A stretch of DNA of 64,000 bases from Morinoia aosen (lineage: Eukaryota > Arthropoda > Malacostraca > Amphipoda > Talitridae): NCBI GenBank assembly GCA_030386875.1, contig CM059575.1, positions 17,322,293 through 17,386,292 on the forward strand. Reading direction: 5' to 3'. Below the pieces are notes generated by a model that made no database searches, was not told the DNA's origin, and saw only the letters and a list, made by a program, of their open reading frames with translations. A program made the translations under genes and the position numbers. Positions 36,601-48,629 of this stretch are shown here, one piece after another; position 1 is the first letter of the stretch; every line of letters begins with the position of its first letter.

Positions 36601-37827
36601 AGACGTGCGAGTTAAAGCGCGTGAGTGTGTGCGTGTGCGTCGTGTCACACGCACGAATGTACGTGCTTTGCAACACATCGAATATTTACAAGTGGTTCAT
36701 TTCAAGCGAAATTGATGACCATTCTCAGAGACAGGATTACACTCACGAATATGAAAACCGTAAATTTGCAATGCTGCATGGTGTCCAACCGGTGAGGGGA
36801 TAAAAGATGTAGCAATGAAGGTTACATCCATGAACTCGGAATCGGTAATTTGATCTGGTGGGATAGATTTTATCGTGTACTTTGAAACTTGTAGAAATAT
36901 AAAACTATATTTACGTTTTATGTAAAGTGCATTGATATTATCCCGAGTGAAGGTGCAAGCGTAATGCTTACTCTATTATTTCTTGTACGGTATAGAAAAG
37001 AGGTTGTGTGTATATTGAAAATAAATTTTGATTTGACATTAAATGTATCATTTTAGCATTTAATGAAATAGAGAAATATAGGCATCAAAAATTCATCATT
37101 GTTCCAAAGACTTGTGTGCACCAAAAGGCCTTAGGAACACAGGTCGCTACCTCGTCAGGGCGTTCCATTTCTAAGGCCGTGCGGGACGTTGGCTGGTCGA
37201 GCGCCTCCCGCGACTTCTGGGCATTGCAGGCCTCTCTGGCAGCGCTGAGTTTGATGTTCTCACTGCGCACGAACTCGCGTCCGAAACATGACTCCATCAC
37301 CTGAACACACATCCATCATGAGATTAGCTCGTCATAATATTGTATAATAGTATAATGTATTGTGTCCAATTATAACACGACGCCATGTTATGTGCTTCAT
37401 TCATGGCTATTCCATGACCATACATGAGCAAGAATTTTGTTTCCATTTATTCAAGCTCTCACATTGATGAAAACTACCTTACTAGGCTTCCAAGACGTTT
37501 CAGAAACCGTATACATCCCTTCGGTATATATTCCCCCGGTAGGAAAGCAAACAGAGATAAAACAGGCAAATAGTGAAATAGATTGATGAGAACAGGAATA
37601 GCAGATGACGGCCTCATAAGTACGAAGTCCTTCAGAAAAAATTCTAGGTGAACGTTTTGAATGTCATAAATCTTGTTTCATCTTAGGGCCAACTGACCGC
37701 CCCTGACGCACCTTCTGCCTGGAGTAGTAAGCGTTGACGTAGTCGTTGGCATGTGCACGACGAGCGCTGGTGGAGGCGGCTGCCAGCAGCACGAGCGCGA
37801 ATGCGAGGATGAGCCTTGCTGTCATGG
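33631..37827 (-). CDS. Gene B: inverted near-copy of gene A
   Basis: Coding exons in transcript order are 37827-37712 (ATG at 37825-37823), 37300-37151, 36344-36186, 35204-35082 and 33879-33631. Sizes equal those of gene A, all junctions GT/AG and phase 0, giving 264 residues. Signal peptide and all seven Cys are conserved. Differences are scattered: most in the fourth coding exon (ELIYNNLISSTNALTG versus ELIYTNFVSSTYALTG; NNCKAMA versus NNCWGMA), few in the others (Y for S and S for G in the last). An in-frame ATG at 37873 lies only about 15 bases from the TATA at 37888-37882, probably upstream of transcription start, and is ACG in gene A, so it is not used here. The reading frame is intact, so both copies may be functional. 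Confidence 0.75.
34700..35070 (+). repeat. Second copy of the dispersed repeat, in an intron of gene B
   Basis: Matches 29055-29445 along its length, with small indels. It lies in the last intron of gene B, directly before the donor of the 35082-35204 exon, and explains part of the length difference from gene A. Confidence 0.65.
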
Positions 37828-38126
37828 CTGCCAGGAACACAAGCACCGGCAATGTTAGGTAGCGGTAGTGCATGAGGGGAATTTTATACAGTTGAGTCTC
37901 ACACAGGTGGAGTGCTAACCCTTCCGTGTTTTCAAGTAGTAAAAATACAGAGCTGAATTAGAGGAAAATATTAATTATATCACGTGCAAGCTCCAGAAAT
38001 AACTAAAAATTGAGGTTTCTTTACCAGTTGTGCTGGTTCTTCTTGTCCCTTACTTATTGAAAAAATGTCGTGGATAAGAAAGTCAAGAGGAATGGACTCT
38101 GGATTGAATCAAGAAGGAATGCTTGG

Positions 38127-40061
38127 CAGGGATGGAAAAAACCCAGGGTTTTTTAAAAAAACCCAACCCACCTGTTTTTTTTTTTGGTTAAATTGGGTTT
38201 TATGGGTTTTATTGAGTTTTTTTGGGCTTTATTGGGTTTTTTGCAATACCTGTTTTTGTAAAGGAGCTATTCACACAACTCCCGTTGCCCCTATTTCAGA
38301 TTTATATACATACACTTATTGAGTAAATATTGTTATTTGATTACTTTATTTCCAACATTATATTACATTATTATATGAATTATTACATTATATGAACAAT
38401 ATATGAATTAAATTTTTCCATCACAATTACCATATGCATAGAGACATAGCTCTGCAGTCTGTAAAGATATAAGATATCCAAAGAGAATTGCTATGCTCGT
38501 CAATTCATAGTAAGTTGTTTTAGCAGCAGACAGGCGCAAGTCATGTGAGAGGGAAGCACCATGCAGATCAGAAGTAACCACCACAAGCAACTTGAAGCAA
38601 GACAGCTGCACATCACATAACAGTCATGCTGTTAACAACTTAACATGTGTATTGTGTGAGCTGGAGTGCTTAGCAGCGCAAGTCGTCAGTCAACCACACT
38701 GTTACATGTTACAACATGTAGTGACATGCCAATTTTTTTTTTAAATTTTCCAAAAAATTCACTTTTCGCAGTACAGGATAGCAACAAACACTAAAATGAT
38801 TGGAAGTAAATGCTCTAACTGATTCCATCGTCAAATTTGTTCCAGTGCAGCTTGAATGCTCCCCATAGGCCAGTATAGTTTCTTTACTTTCTCACCTCAT
38901 GATGGCTGCGGTTGTCTTGCCCCGTCTGACTATAATAGTTAGACTTATTTCAATTTAAAAAATTTTAACAATTTATTTACCACAGGTGATACAGAGGTAG
39001 AATGTTTCTTACAATGGTCAAATTTGAGTATAGCTACCTGTGGGCCCGAATAAGTTCAGCGACTTCTAGGGCATCCTACCATTACATTATTCTAGGGTGT
39101 ACAATAATGTTTACCCTAATTCACTTAGCCTAGTTTCACATTAGACTGATCAACAAGATAATGAACTTGATATTGATGTTTCATTTTACAACATTTAAGG
39201 CAAAGCTCTCACAGGAGACTGATATTGAAGAGTGGTTGGCTTAGCACTATCCGGAGTTCATCGGTGCGCTTTACTCCTATAAATTGAAGGACTCCAACAT
39301 CTTCCCAAAACACATGTTCAATGAGAATATCACTAAGACAATGACTCCTTGTTGATGGTGGGATATTCAAGACATGAAACAGCAGAAAATGCATATTCAT
39401 GAAAAGAACACTGGCAGAGGGTTGCTGCAAGTTTATAAGCAATCTTCATTCTTGCCCCGCAAGTTCAGGATCCATTGAGAGAATTTTCTCAACATTTGGA
39501 ATTGTGTGGAATAAATTGAGAAATAGATTAGGATCAGAACGCGCACATAAATCGTCTCAGTATATCGCCACCTCACGAATGATCATGATGTGGATGACAA
39601 CGATGAAATGGCAGCGGATGTAGAAAGAGAAACACAGTAGTATTGTAGTAGCAGTCTAGTCTAGAAGACAGTAAAAATTCAGAAGTTTCTATATTATGTA
39701 GTCAAACTGCATTTGTTTCTAAATTTTTGTTTTTTTACTTTGGAAATATAATTCATTAAAATATATTAGCCCCTCGAGTTTATTTGTGATTAACGTTTTT
39801 CTAATTTGATTTGTATAGGGTTGGTGTTTTGTTTTTCAATGTTTTCTTGTCATAGTCATGCACATGACTTATATACTTATTTTGACAAGATAAATATTTA
39901 GCTCGTTTTGATTCTATAAGCTTGAAAACAAGTAAAATTTACATAATAATAAAACCCAAAAAAGCCCAAAAAAAACACTATTTAGTGGATTTTTTAGTGT
40001 GGGTTTTTTGGGGCTTTTTTGGGTGGGTTTTTTTGGGTGGGTTTTTTATGTGCCAACCCTG
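38127..40061 (+). mobile_element. hAT transposon, 1,935 bp, in intron 1 of gene B
   Basis: Begins CAGGGATGGAAAAAACCC and ends TGTGCCAACCCTG, imperfect inverted ends of the hAT type. It is flanked by a perfect 8-bp duplication ATGCTTGG (38119-38126 and 40062-40069). The sub-terminal regions are unusually rich in AAAACCC/GGGTTTT repeats at both ends. It contains only a remnant of transposase. Gene A lacks it, so it arrived after the duplication. Confidence 0.85.
39399..39560 (+). pseudogene. hAT transposase dimerisation domain remnant
   Basis: The reading contains CPASSGSIERIFSTFGIVWN and KLRNRLGSERA, the C-terminal hAT dimerisation motif (family: P.SsaSvERvFS..g.i.s..RnrL). Preceding sequence is frameshifted and no catalytic region is seen. 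Confidence 0.75.
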
Positions 40062-40407
40062 ATGCTTGGGTTAAAATAGCTCTGATACTTCACCCAATTT
40101 AAATACTCATCAAGGGTAACTTAAATTGAAAAAAGTCGCGAACACTGATTTAAGGAGATAACTTACTCAAAGCTTCATTGGAAAAAAGAGAATAAAAAAT
40201 TTAAGTAACACAACCCTAAAAATGTACATATAATGTAAGAGTTATTGAACAGATTGTAAACAGGAAGAAAAATTTCCTGAAATTCATTATTTTCTATCAT
40301 GAAATCGAACTTTAAAGATAAAAAACGCCATAGTTTCTATTACTAGCTCAGTGGCAAGACCGTCGTAAAGAACTCCGCTGGACCTACCTACTGGTGACGG
40401 CGCTCAC

Positions 40408-40460
40408 CTGATGAGAGACGTGACGACGGATGCCTCACCGACTGAGTGCCAGGCTTTATA
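40408..40460 (-). promoter_or_regulatory. TATA promoter and untranslated first exon of gene B
   Basis: TATAAAG on the minus strand (40460-40454), a predicted start about 30 bases on, and a donor (CAG/GTGAGC) at 40408/40407. The block is the inverted counterpart of 4893-4945 upstream of gene A. Confidence 0.65.
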
Positions 40461-40599
40461 TTCACTGCCCGTCTCCAGCCTTGGGTGTGATTGGCTCCTT
40501 AGATCTGAGGAGGAGAACCTCAAACTCCTCCCAATATGCCATGCTCAATTTATCTGACCTCCTAGGAGCAGTAAAAAGTACCTGTTAATGTCAACCAGC

Positions 40600-43500
40600 A
40601 AAAAAGTAGCCAGTCAAAAACTTGCGACCTAACTCTCAGGAGCGAAATCCTATATTTACTATTTATTATCATCCGTATACTACCATTGTTTATTACTGAT
40701 TTACAAACATCAAGGTTTAAAAGAGTTGTATATACGTGCATCACGGCGTAGCTCATATGCATAAAAAAACTCAAATTGGTTACTGCTTTACGAAAACAGT
40801 TTTGATCAGGTGTTATCTTTGAAATGTTAAACTCATGTTTTAGAAAAAAACATTTGAATGATACTTACTGGCTGATTTTTGAGTGACAACTTTCAAAACA
40901 ATATCGATACGAATGTCAATCCTGTACACATAGAATATATGTATGCTTTTCAAGGCGGTTTGGTAGCCAAGCTGCAAGATATTTATGTTAGCGTGGTTAT
41001 CATAACAGAACCTGATAACCTGAATAAACGCTATTCACTTTGCATAGACTTCGAGAAAGCACTTCATGCGTTTACGGAAAAAAAATATTGTAAGCCTCTA
41101 TGCTAAAGATTAATAATGCTACATGAGTAAAATAGAATAATGTGATTTTTAAAAATCAGAAAAAGATTAGTTTTAAAATTAACGTCAATTAAAATGATAC
41201 CAAACGACAATATCGAGACCAGAGTCTGTTGTTTAACTACAAACTAATTTCTACGTAATCGTGGTATTTGGGCACGCAGATCGATAACCACAAGCAAACA
41301 AAATTCATAGAAAGTCATGACAACCGATTACTAAAAAGTTTCTTCCACCGATGATTGCCGAGGAACTCCTGATGAATTGAGCAGGTGAAGCAAAATTGGA
41401 CAGAAAAGCATCGTTTCATGCTGATGTAGCAACAGTGAAACAGTAAAGCCGTATCGTGGACATGATTTTTTGACGTTGAACTTGTTTGGTTTTTCAGCCT
41501 GACCGAAGAGGTGAACATATGCAAACTCTAACGCTAAGTTTCTGAAAAACAAGGTTAAAATTTCGTCGTTCGAATAAAACTGAGATCCACGCTTGATAAT
41601 GTTCGAAAACCATCTCGAAAATTCAGCTACAATTTAAATCAATTTCAAATTTGGAAGCATTCAACAGATAATCTTATTAGTATATTTCCCAAAATGAAAT
41701 TTGATTCAAAACTTACAGCGTTATGCAAATAAAAACGACGCACATGGAAGCGTGCGTAAACTGCAGAAAAAACGAAGGTAACTCATTTCGACAGCAGTGA
41801 TCCTATTAATTGAAGTCATCATCAATTCAGTCAATGAAAAATTCCTTTACTCATCTTGACGATGCGAATTTCTGTTTTTTATTTCGGCTTTACCTATTAG
41901 CAATTGTTCATTTGAATATTTTTGATGAATTTATTTCCTACAGAAATGGAAGCACGCCTTTTAACACTAATAACCGCACTGTTCTTTCTGAGTAACCGCA
42001 CAAATCTTTTCTGCATATGTAAAAATATTTTGTTCATCCATACAGCAGCCTACTAATTAGAAAATACTTTTTAGACGATTGCATCAAATTGTTGTGCGGC
42101 ACCACCTTGAATGAAGCTTCAGATTTAACGCCAGTTTAGAGCAGGAGACGTGTGTGCATGGAACTGCTAGCGGCTATTTCATAGTTGCGAAAGCAAACCA
42201 ATAAAAAATCAAGTATTTTAAAAAAGTTCCAAAGTTGAGAAATTGCTAATAGTTTTTTGAATGAGGGAACGTTTGTAATTTGGATTTATCGTCAGAAACA
42301 TTATCAGTGAGCTAAGCTTGCAATTTCCCAAACTAGTTTTTTTGAGCGAAACAGATGTTAACCTTTGCCGTCTAAATTAATAAAGAAAATGGTAATAGAA
42401 AAACTGTTCATTTCCAACGAAGTTGATACATGAAACGTTCAACAGTGGTTTTTAAAATATAAATATGTAAAATGAATATGGAATGGCCAATAATCTAGAT
42501 TTTTCGTTGAGCACATTTTGTATACGATGAAAATACATTAAAGTTCCGTAAATTTTGTTGCAAGTTTTCTCAACGTGGGATTTGAAGGATATGTTTCTAT
42601 CGAACAAAGTACCTGAATTTTTCTATTTTTCTGATGACTTAATTTCATCATTCCCAACCTGAAGAGTAAGATTTAACATTTTTTGATTGCGTCTTTGGAC
42701 CCAAAAATGAGCCTGTAGCACTGAAAAATGAGCCCGTAACACTAGGAAATGAGACTGTAACACTGGAAGATGAGACTGTGACACTGGAAGATAAGTGAAC
42801 TTACCCGCAATCTCGCTGAGAACTCTCTTGTTCGTTAATTCTTGTAATGGCCGCTTGTGTCATGGAGAAAACATGCTTCTCAAACTTACTTCCAGTATTA
42901 AAAGAGTTTTAATTCATAGATTTTAAGAGCAGTAATACTGGGAGTAAGTTTGTAATACTGAGGGTAAGTTACTATGATGTTTTACTTATTATTACTCTTC
43001 AATAATTATTCTCATCATATGCTATCTGAGACATCTGATCCACCAAAATTAATTTTAATGTGTGAGGAATGCTGCCTCAAAAGTTGCACTATTTTTTCAT
43101 GAAAAAAATGAAAAACAATTCAGGTCAATTACGCTACTGTATTTTTGGTTCATTGAAGGTACTACGCGCTGAATATTTGTTGCAAAACGACTTCATTGCT
43201 GTAAACTCATTTTCACAGAATTTGCATTTTTATTTTCAAAACTTGCCTCCATTTCCGAAAACATGGCCTAATCAAAGCGACTTCACATAGGTTATGATGT
43301 TGAATGACAATTTTCAATGTAAAGTGCTTAGAAAATGAAGTGAGAAAATGTGTGTACAAGTCGTGGTCTGCTCCCAATGTCACGGCGCCAAATTCGGCCA
43401 GTATGCTACGGAGTTCGGGCGACGGTTAGATAAGCTCAGTTTTTGCGCGATGGAAGTAACTGAGCTGCTTGCTATCCGGTTCTCAAGCAAAAAGAGAGTC

Positions 43501-44970
43501 CATTTATTTAACTCAAAGCTTCATGCAATTTGGTGAATTGGAGCGCGTATAAAAATTTAATTAATCAATACTACAAAGAAAGGTCTCCTTTGAACATCCA
43601 CCTTGATGTTGCTTTAGTTTTTAGTTGGTCGATGATACGTTAGAAATTCTCGTTTATTGAGCTGTATTAAGTACAGGTGCAAGTTAGGTGTGGTACGCTC
43701 TCTTTTATGTTGTTTTCATTTTAGTTGGCAAATAACAATGCTATTTTTTAAAATAGGCGGTACTGTCCAGATTGTTAAAGTACGATAAAATAATTCATAA
43801 TACAATGATCATAATCCACTGTTACGCCTAGGTGGGTGCAGTGCATGCAGAGGATGCAGTGTGCGCGTCTGCATACAACTCTTCGATTTCAACCATGATG
43901 GGAGGTCACGTACGTGACGTGGTCCATGACAGATGCACAGCGCAAGCAGAAGTTTGCGTGGGTCCCTCACTGAGCACGAGGTGGACACCGCACGTATCAT
44001 TTTGCGGTGTCTTTATGGTATATTTCAATGAGCTAGAGAACATCCCAAGATGCACCCTAAACCTGTATTGTTAGTAAAGTTAGACTCGAGGAGTTCGAAA
44101 CTGAAATTTATTGGAGTACGTAAGTTTAACTTCAAAATAAAATTATCATAAATGTTTTGATGAAACTCTGGAACTTATAATAAAAGGAAAAATTGCGTTT
44201 ACACCCAGGATAGTTATATTGCGTGCAACTGTAGTTAAGGAACCCATATGCAGCATGCACCTTCCCGTAAGTTTGAAATTCACTATGTTGAGTTATCTGA
44301 TTGAACTACTTCGCTCCGTTGCGTATTTTTCTACTGAAATTTCTAGATGTCTGTTCTGCGTAGCTGAGCTTCTCTGATTTTTAGGGCCTCATTTAATGGT
44401 AATATTTCCTGAACTTCCCTAGTTAATAACTATCCATCGAGGCTGCTAAATTTGCGTGAGTGTAGCTTCAGGAGTGGTACGGGGATATTTTTTTATTATT
44501 GATTTTTCCATTCTTGATTGATTGTCGCTATTTTCCCATGCCATTCGCACTTATTACTGTGTCTCCTAACTTTCTTTCAAGTAAGCTTTCCGTTTATCCT
44601 TCGTATTCTTATCTATTCCTTAAAGGTCCACATCACTCTGATCGTGACTGGTCTCTCGTATTCTCTGAAAAGCAACCCAATTCCTGTAACAAAAATCACG
44701 CATTCAACATTTTCACACACAAGAATGTGTTTGCTTGGTTAAGGAAGTCTGTATCATAAACACGATTATGGGACATAATGCGCTACTCCTTGCATTTTTC
44801 TCTCATTGTTTTTATAAATCACGTAGGACAAAATTTAACTTCCATATAGCTTTCTCGACCTGATTTTCAAAACGTTCCAAAAGAGTTGACGATTTAAATT
44901 AAATGAAGTCAATTTTTGTTAGAAAACTATCGATAACATATCAACTGTCGGGTGACAGGGAAGTTCACAG
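40600..44970. other. Gene-free AT-rich region
   Basis: Only short open frames without family features. A degenerate tandem repeat of a roughly 20-bp unit (containing 'atgagactgtaacactgga') is at 42705-42795. A short GC-rich island at 43820-44000 has an 80-codon frame (see findings). Confidence 0.4.
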
Positions 44971-44974
44971 TTTG

Positions 44975-45385
44975 GTCAGGTTAAGTTAGGTTGGTTTAGG
45001 ATAGCATGATAAGTTTGGTTAGGTCAATATAGAATAGGTCAAGTTTACATGGATTATACTGAATTATCTAATTAGGTTGAAGAATGATAATGAAAGAGCA
45101 CAAACGGTACACATTCCTCGGGGATTGATATCATAAAGTTGGCTGGACCAGTAAAAAAAATCGTTAATATTTTCTTGAATAACTGAACCTACCTAAACCC
45201 ATTAAACCTAAAATCCTAAAATATTCTATCCCAACTTAACTTCAGGTCCAAGTCTAACTCATCTCACCACAACCTGATCTAATTTATCTTATCTTAACTT
45301 ATCTTATTATAAATAATTTTAGCCTAGCCTAACCTCTCATAACCGTATCATTTCTCAACCTAGCCTAAGCTAACCAACTTATCGA
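44975..45385. repeat. Inverted TTAGG/CCTAA-rich repeat
   Basis: The left part (44975-45060) is rich in degenerate GGTTAGG units. The right part (45185-45385) is rich in CCTAACC units. A short spacer shares 'ggctggaccagtaaaaaaa' with 46215-46240. A foldback/MITE origin is likelier than an internal telomere because units are degenerate and inverted. Confidence 0.55.
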
Positions 45386-45920
45386 AACGTATAATTTAAT
45401 ACATCCGACTATAAATTTGTTATATACATAACAAGGGTTGACCCAGTAACTACAGCCACATAATGACAGTCAATTGTAACCATGATTTCACTTCATGCTA
45501 GGTAGCGTAATGTAAGGAATGACATGACAAACGGCAGCGTGGTGAATTCGCACAATTAATAAAAGAGATTTTTTTTCGTGTGCCAAGACTGGGTATAAGA
45601 GGTTAGAATGGGCTTTTAGAAAATGGGTTACTTTACGATGAGTTTCAATAGGTTACTTTACCTAGTAAGTTGAGGGGAAAATTACCATGAATTCTTTCAC
45701 AAGTCCCGTTATTCTTTAATATAATGACAGGGGTGTCTGTCTCCCTGAATGTCTGTCCGAAGCCAGCCGAAAGTGTATGATGAGCGTATATGTGATACAT
45801 GCTCCATCAACATCATAATTTCCAGTGTATTAATCCATCAGATTCAAGCAGTAATTAATATCGCGTAAATTCTTAGAAAATAGGAACGTATGTCATGTAA
45901 TTTGTTGAACATTATTATAC

Positions 45921-46020
45921 ACTAGTGTGCAGGGTCCGTAAAAAATGACGGGATTCAATACCTTTCCTGAACAAATCTTCCAAGATGTGGATGACAAACA
46001 AATATATCCATCCTAAGCTC
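45921..46020 (-). mobile_element. Helitron-type 3' terminus, second copy
   Basis: CTAG at 45922-45925, stem-loop at 45935-45952, and flank matching the copy at 183-300. Orientation is minus. Confidence 0.5.
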
Positions 46021-46199
46021 CGAACAGTACCTGTGATAAAAAATATTCTTGTTCTTGTGCACTGGTGACACTCGTATCACAGATACGGTCATTATAACTA
46101 TCCTTATGAGCGTGAAAGAGAAATGGAAGAAGCGGACTCCCAACAAATAAATCAAGGGTATTATTAGGTAGTAGCACGACCCGTGGAAATTCAAAGGAC

Positions 46200-46365
46200 A
46201 ATATCATCGTTAAAACTAGATGGACCGGTAAAAAAATTTTGTCAACATTACCTAACCTACGCTAACCTAACCAATCCTAACCTAACCTATTCTAACCTAA
46301 CATATCCTAACCTTTCCTGTCCTAACCTTTCCTACCCTAACCTAACCAAACCTATCCTGATAAAA
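46200..46365 (+). repeat. CCTAACC-rich repeat, second copy
   Basis: A spacer 'tggaccggtaaaaaaa' is followed by about 110 bp of degenerate CCTAACC/CTAACCTAT units, related to the right arm of 44975-45385. Confidence 0.6.
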
Positions 46366-46369
46366 TGTC

Positions 46370-47640
46370 AATTATATCAATGCATGCAAAGGCAATCTTT
46401 AAACGTGACATTGAGGAATTCGGCATCTATGATACCGCAAACTGAAACGAAAGCGTAACGAATACCAAACAACTAAATATACATCCTGTTTCTTAAGGTT
46501 AGAACTAGATTAGATTTTTGACGGGCCATATGTCAAAACGAGTTGACATGAGAGTTGATGAGGGCCTCATCAGCTCTCGATACATTGAGTTTTTTTTTAT
46601 TTCTTACGGCCTTTCTTTCATTTCGCCTTCTTTCACTGGCGACTGAAACTGGCCACTGAATATACAAAAGAATTTCAAAATTTGGGCCCCAGAAATGAAG
46701 CGCCTCCTCAAAATGATATTCCTGAGAGCATCACAAAGCTAGACGAATGAATGAAACATCAGAGTAACTTCAATAATTACTTTCACCATTTGCTATTTAA
46801 CACATATGATACGCCAAAATGTCCTATGTAAGGATTATTGTCTCGTGATTTGCAACGGTGCATTTTCAGAAGAAGAAAAGAAAAATTGAAAAACTATTCA
46901 CATCGATGACGCCACAGTACATACAGTTTATTTGTGGAAGCATCGTAAATCTTAAAAACTACTTCGGCAACATGGAGAAAAATTTATATCGCCGTCCATA
47001 ATAACAAAGCAATCGCTAAATTTAGTCCTCTAAGGGGACGTTATCCTAAAAATAGGAATTTTTCTCTTTTTCATGTAATTCTGTATATTGGCTTCTGAAT
47101 CCTTCACATTATTATTTTTTAATTGTGGCCTAGATACCGTAGAGTTCCCTTAATTTCCAAAATTTTCGAGATGTTCGTCCTGATGATAACCCAAGGAACG
47201 GCTTGAGAGAAAATTTAGAAAATAAAAATGCATCGTCCAGTTGAGGTGTGCAAATTCTATGATATCATCAGTATCATATGTGTGACAACGTATCCGTATT
47301 CAGGATATGGGAAAAGTTACTTTACCATTTTGGACATTTATTACACCACAATTAATGCAGCTAAAAAAATACGATACTTACAAAATAGAAAAGAAAATAT
47401 TCAAGTTTCATACTGTTTCAATGATACGAATTTGAAGCCTATTTTTAAATCAAAATGTACACAATTATCGTATCCCAAAACTGCAGAAGTACAGCAAGGA
47501 CCAACGAGGAAAGATACTAGAGTCATTTCTCTCACAATGGTTTGTTAGTTGCAGTAGAGAGGGACTCCGTGAAAAGATGTAATCAACAGAGGCCTCTCAA
47601 ACGATTCATTATTGCAATCATTTCAAAATTCAGAGATTTC
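46370..47640. other. No gene recognised
   Basis: AT-rich. A 106-codon open frame at 47228-47548 shows no family signature. Confidence 0.4.
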
Positions 47641-47689
47641 GGTTCAAAATCAGACAAACTTAAGAACGCTCTGGCTGACCGAAATGGGT

Positions 47690-48628
47690 ACGAAATGCAT
47701 GTGTAATTGAATGTGCTTCATTAAGTGTTCCAGTCAGCTGGGAATTTCTCAAAGATCGTTGCAACGCATCCTAACACAAGATTTAAAACTGTTTCCATCT
47801 AATATTTAATTAACACAATCGTTGAAGTTTACAGATTATCAACAAAGAAAAGCCTTCGCAAGTTCATTTTTATGCCTTACGAATTATGGAACTTTTAACT
47901 CCCACCTAATCATGTCTAATGAGGCCCATTCACATATCAATGAGCATGTTAATAAGCAAATGTGATGTTTCTGGTGTGATGTAAGCCCAGAGATAATCCA
48001 AGAGCAACTGCTTCATGCAGAGAAGGTGACAGCCGGGCGTGGCATAACGAGTGAAAATATCATACTTCTTCGAGGACGTTCATGATGCAACCATGACATT
48101 TAAAGAAGACAACTACAGACAAATTATACAGGAATATTTATTGCGGCAGCTGGAAGGCTTGGACATGTAAAATTTGCGGTTCCAATAAGATGGGGCGACA
48201 CCTCACGCAATAAGAGAAGCCATAGCTAAACTAAGAGCTGCCTTTCCTGGTCGTTTAATGTCACGTTTTGGTGTCGTTGCATGGCCACCACGGTTTTCTA
48301 ATCTAACCACTTCAGATTTCTTCCAATGGGAATATCTTGAAGAAAAGGTTCACGTAAATTTGCCTAATACTTTCCAAAACCTAAACAGCGACATCATCGA
48401 AGAAATCTACATAATAACTCTTGATATTGTAAAATAAGTCATGGAAAATACTGTACGTAGAATACCATTGTGTTTAAATAATAACGGAGAGCATTCAAAG
48501 GATATCATTTTAAATGGGAAAATTTCCTGAATTACTCTATCGTTTCAAATGTTAACAATTTTTAGAGTTGTATTAGTTATCGTGTAATAAATGTTCCAAA
48601 TGGTGAAGTGACGTTTGCACCACCCTGT
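47690..48628 (+). mobile_element. Decayed Tc1/mariner-type element
   Basis: Translation across frames gives a transposase with MSNEAHSHINEHVNKQ, LHAEKVTAG, DGATPHAIREAI, WPPRFSNLTTSDFFQWEYL and EKVHVNLPNTFQNL. This is a DDE family common in arthropods (usual: SNEAHFHLNG.VNKQN, QQDGATpH, WPPRSpDLTPlDFFLWGyLK). The second catalytic Asp is Asn in FSNL. A stop follows EGLDM, and frameshifts are frequent. The right end reads TTTGCACCACCCTGTA (48612-48627), a typical inverted-repeat end. The left end was not found. Confidence 0.7.
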
Positions 48629-48629
48629 A

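Noticed and set aside
37826..37873. Upstream in-frame ATG of gene B as the real start
   Set aside because: It lies about 15 bases from the nearer TATA box, is ACG in gene A, and the downstream ATG follows a good splice acceptor and begins a better signal peptide.
46241..46350. Interstitial telomere
   Set aside because: The units are degenerate and short, and a related tract nearby is part of an inverted repeat; a mobile repeat explains it better.
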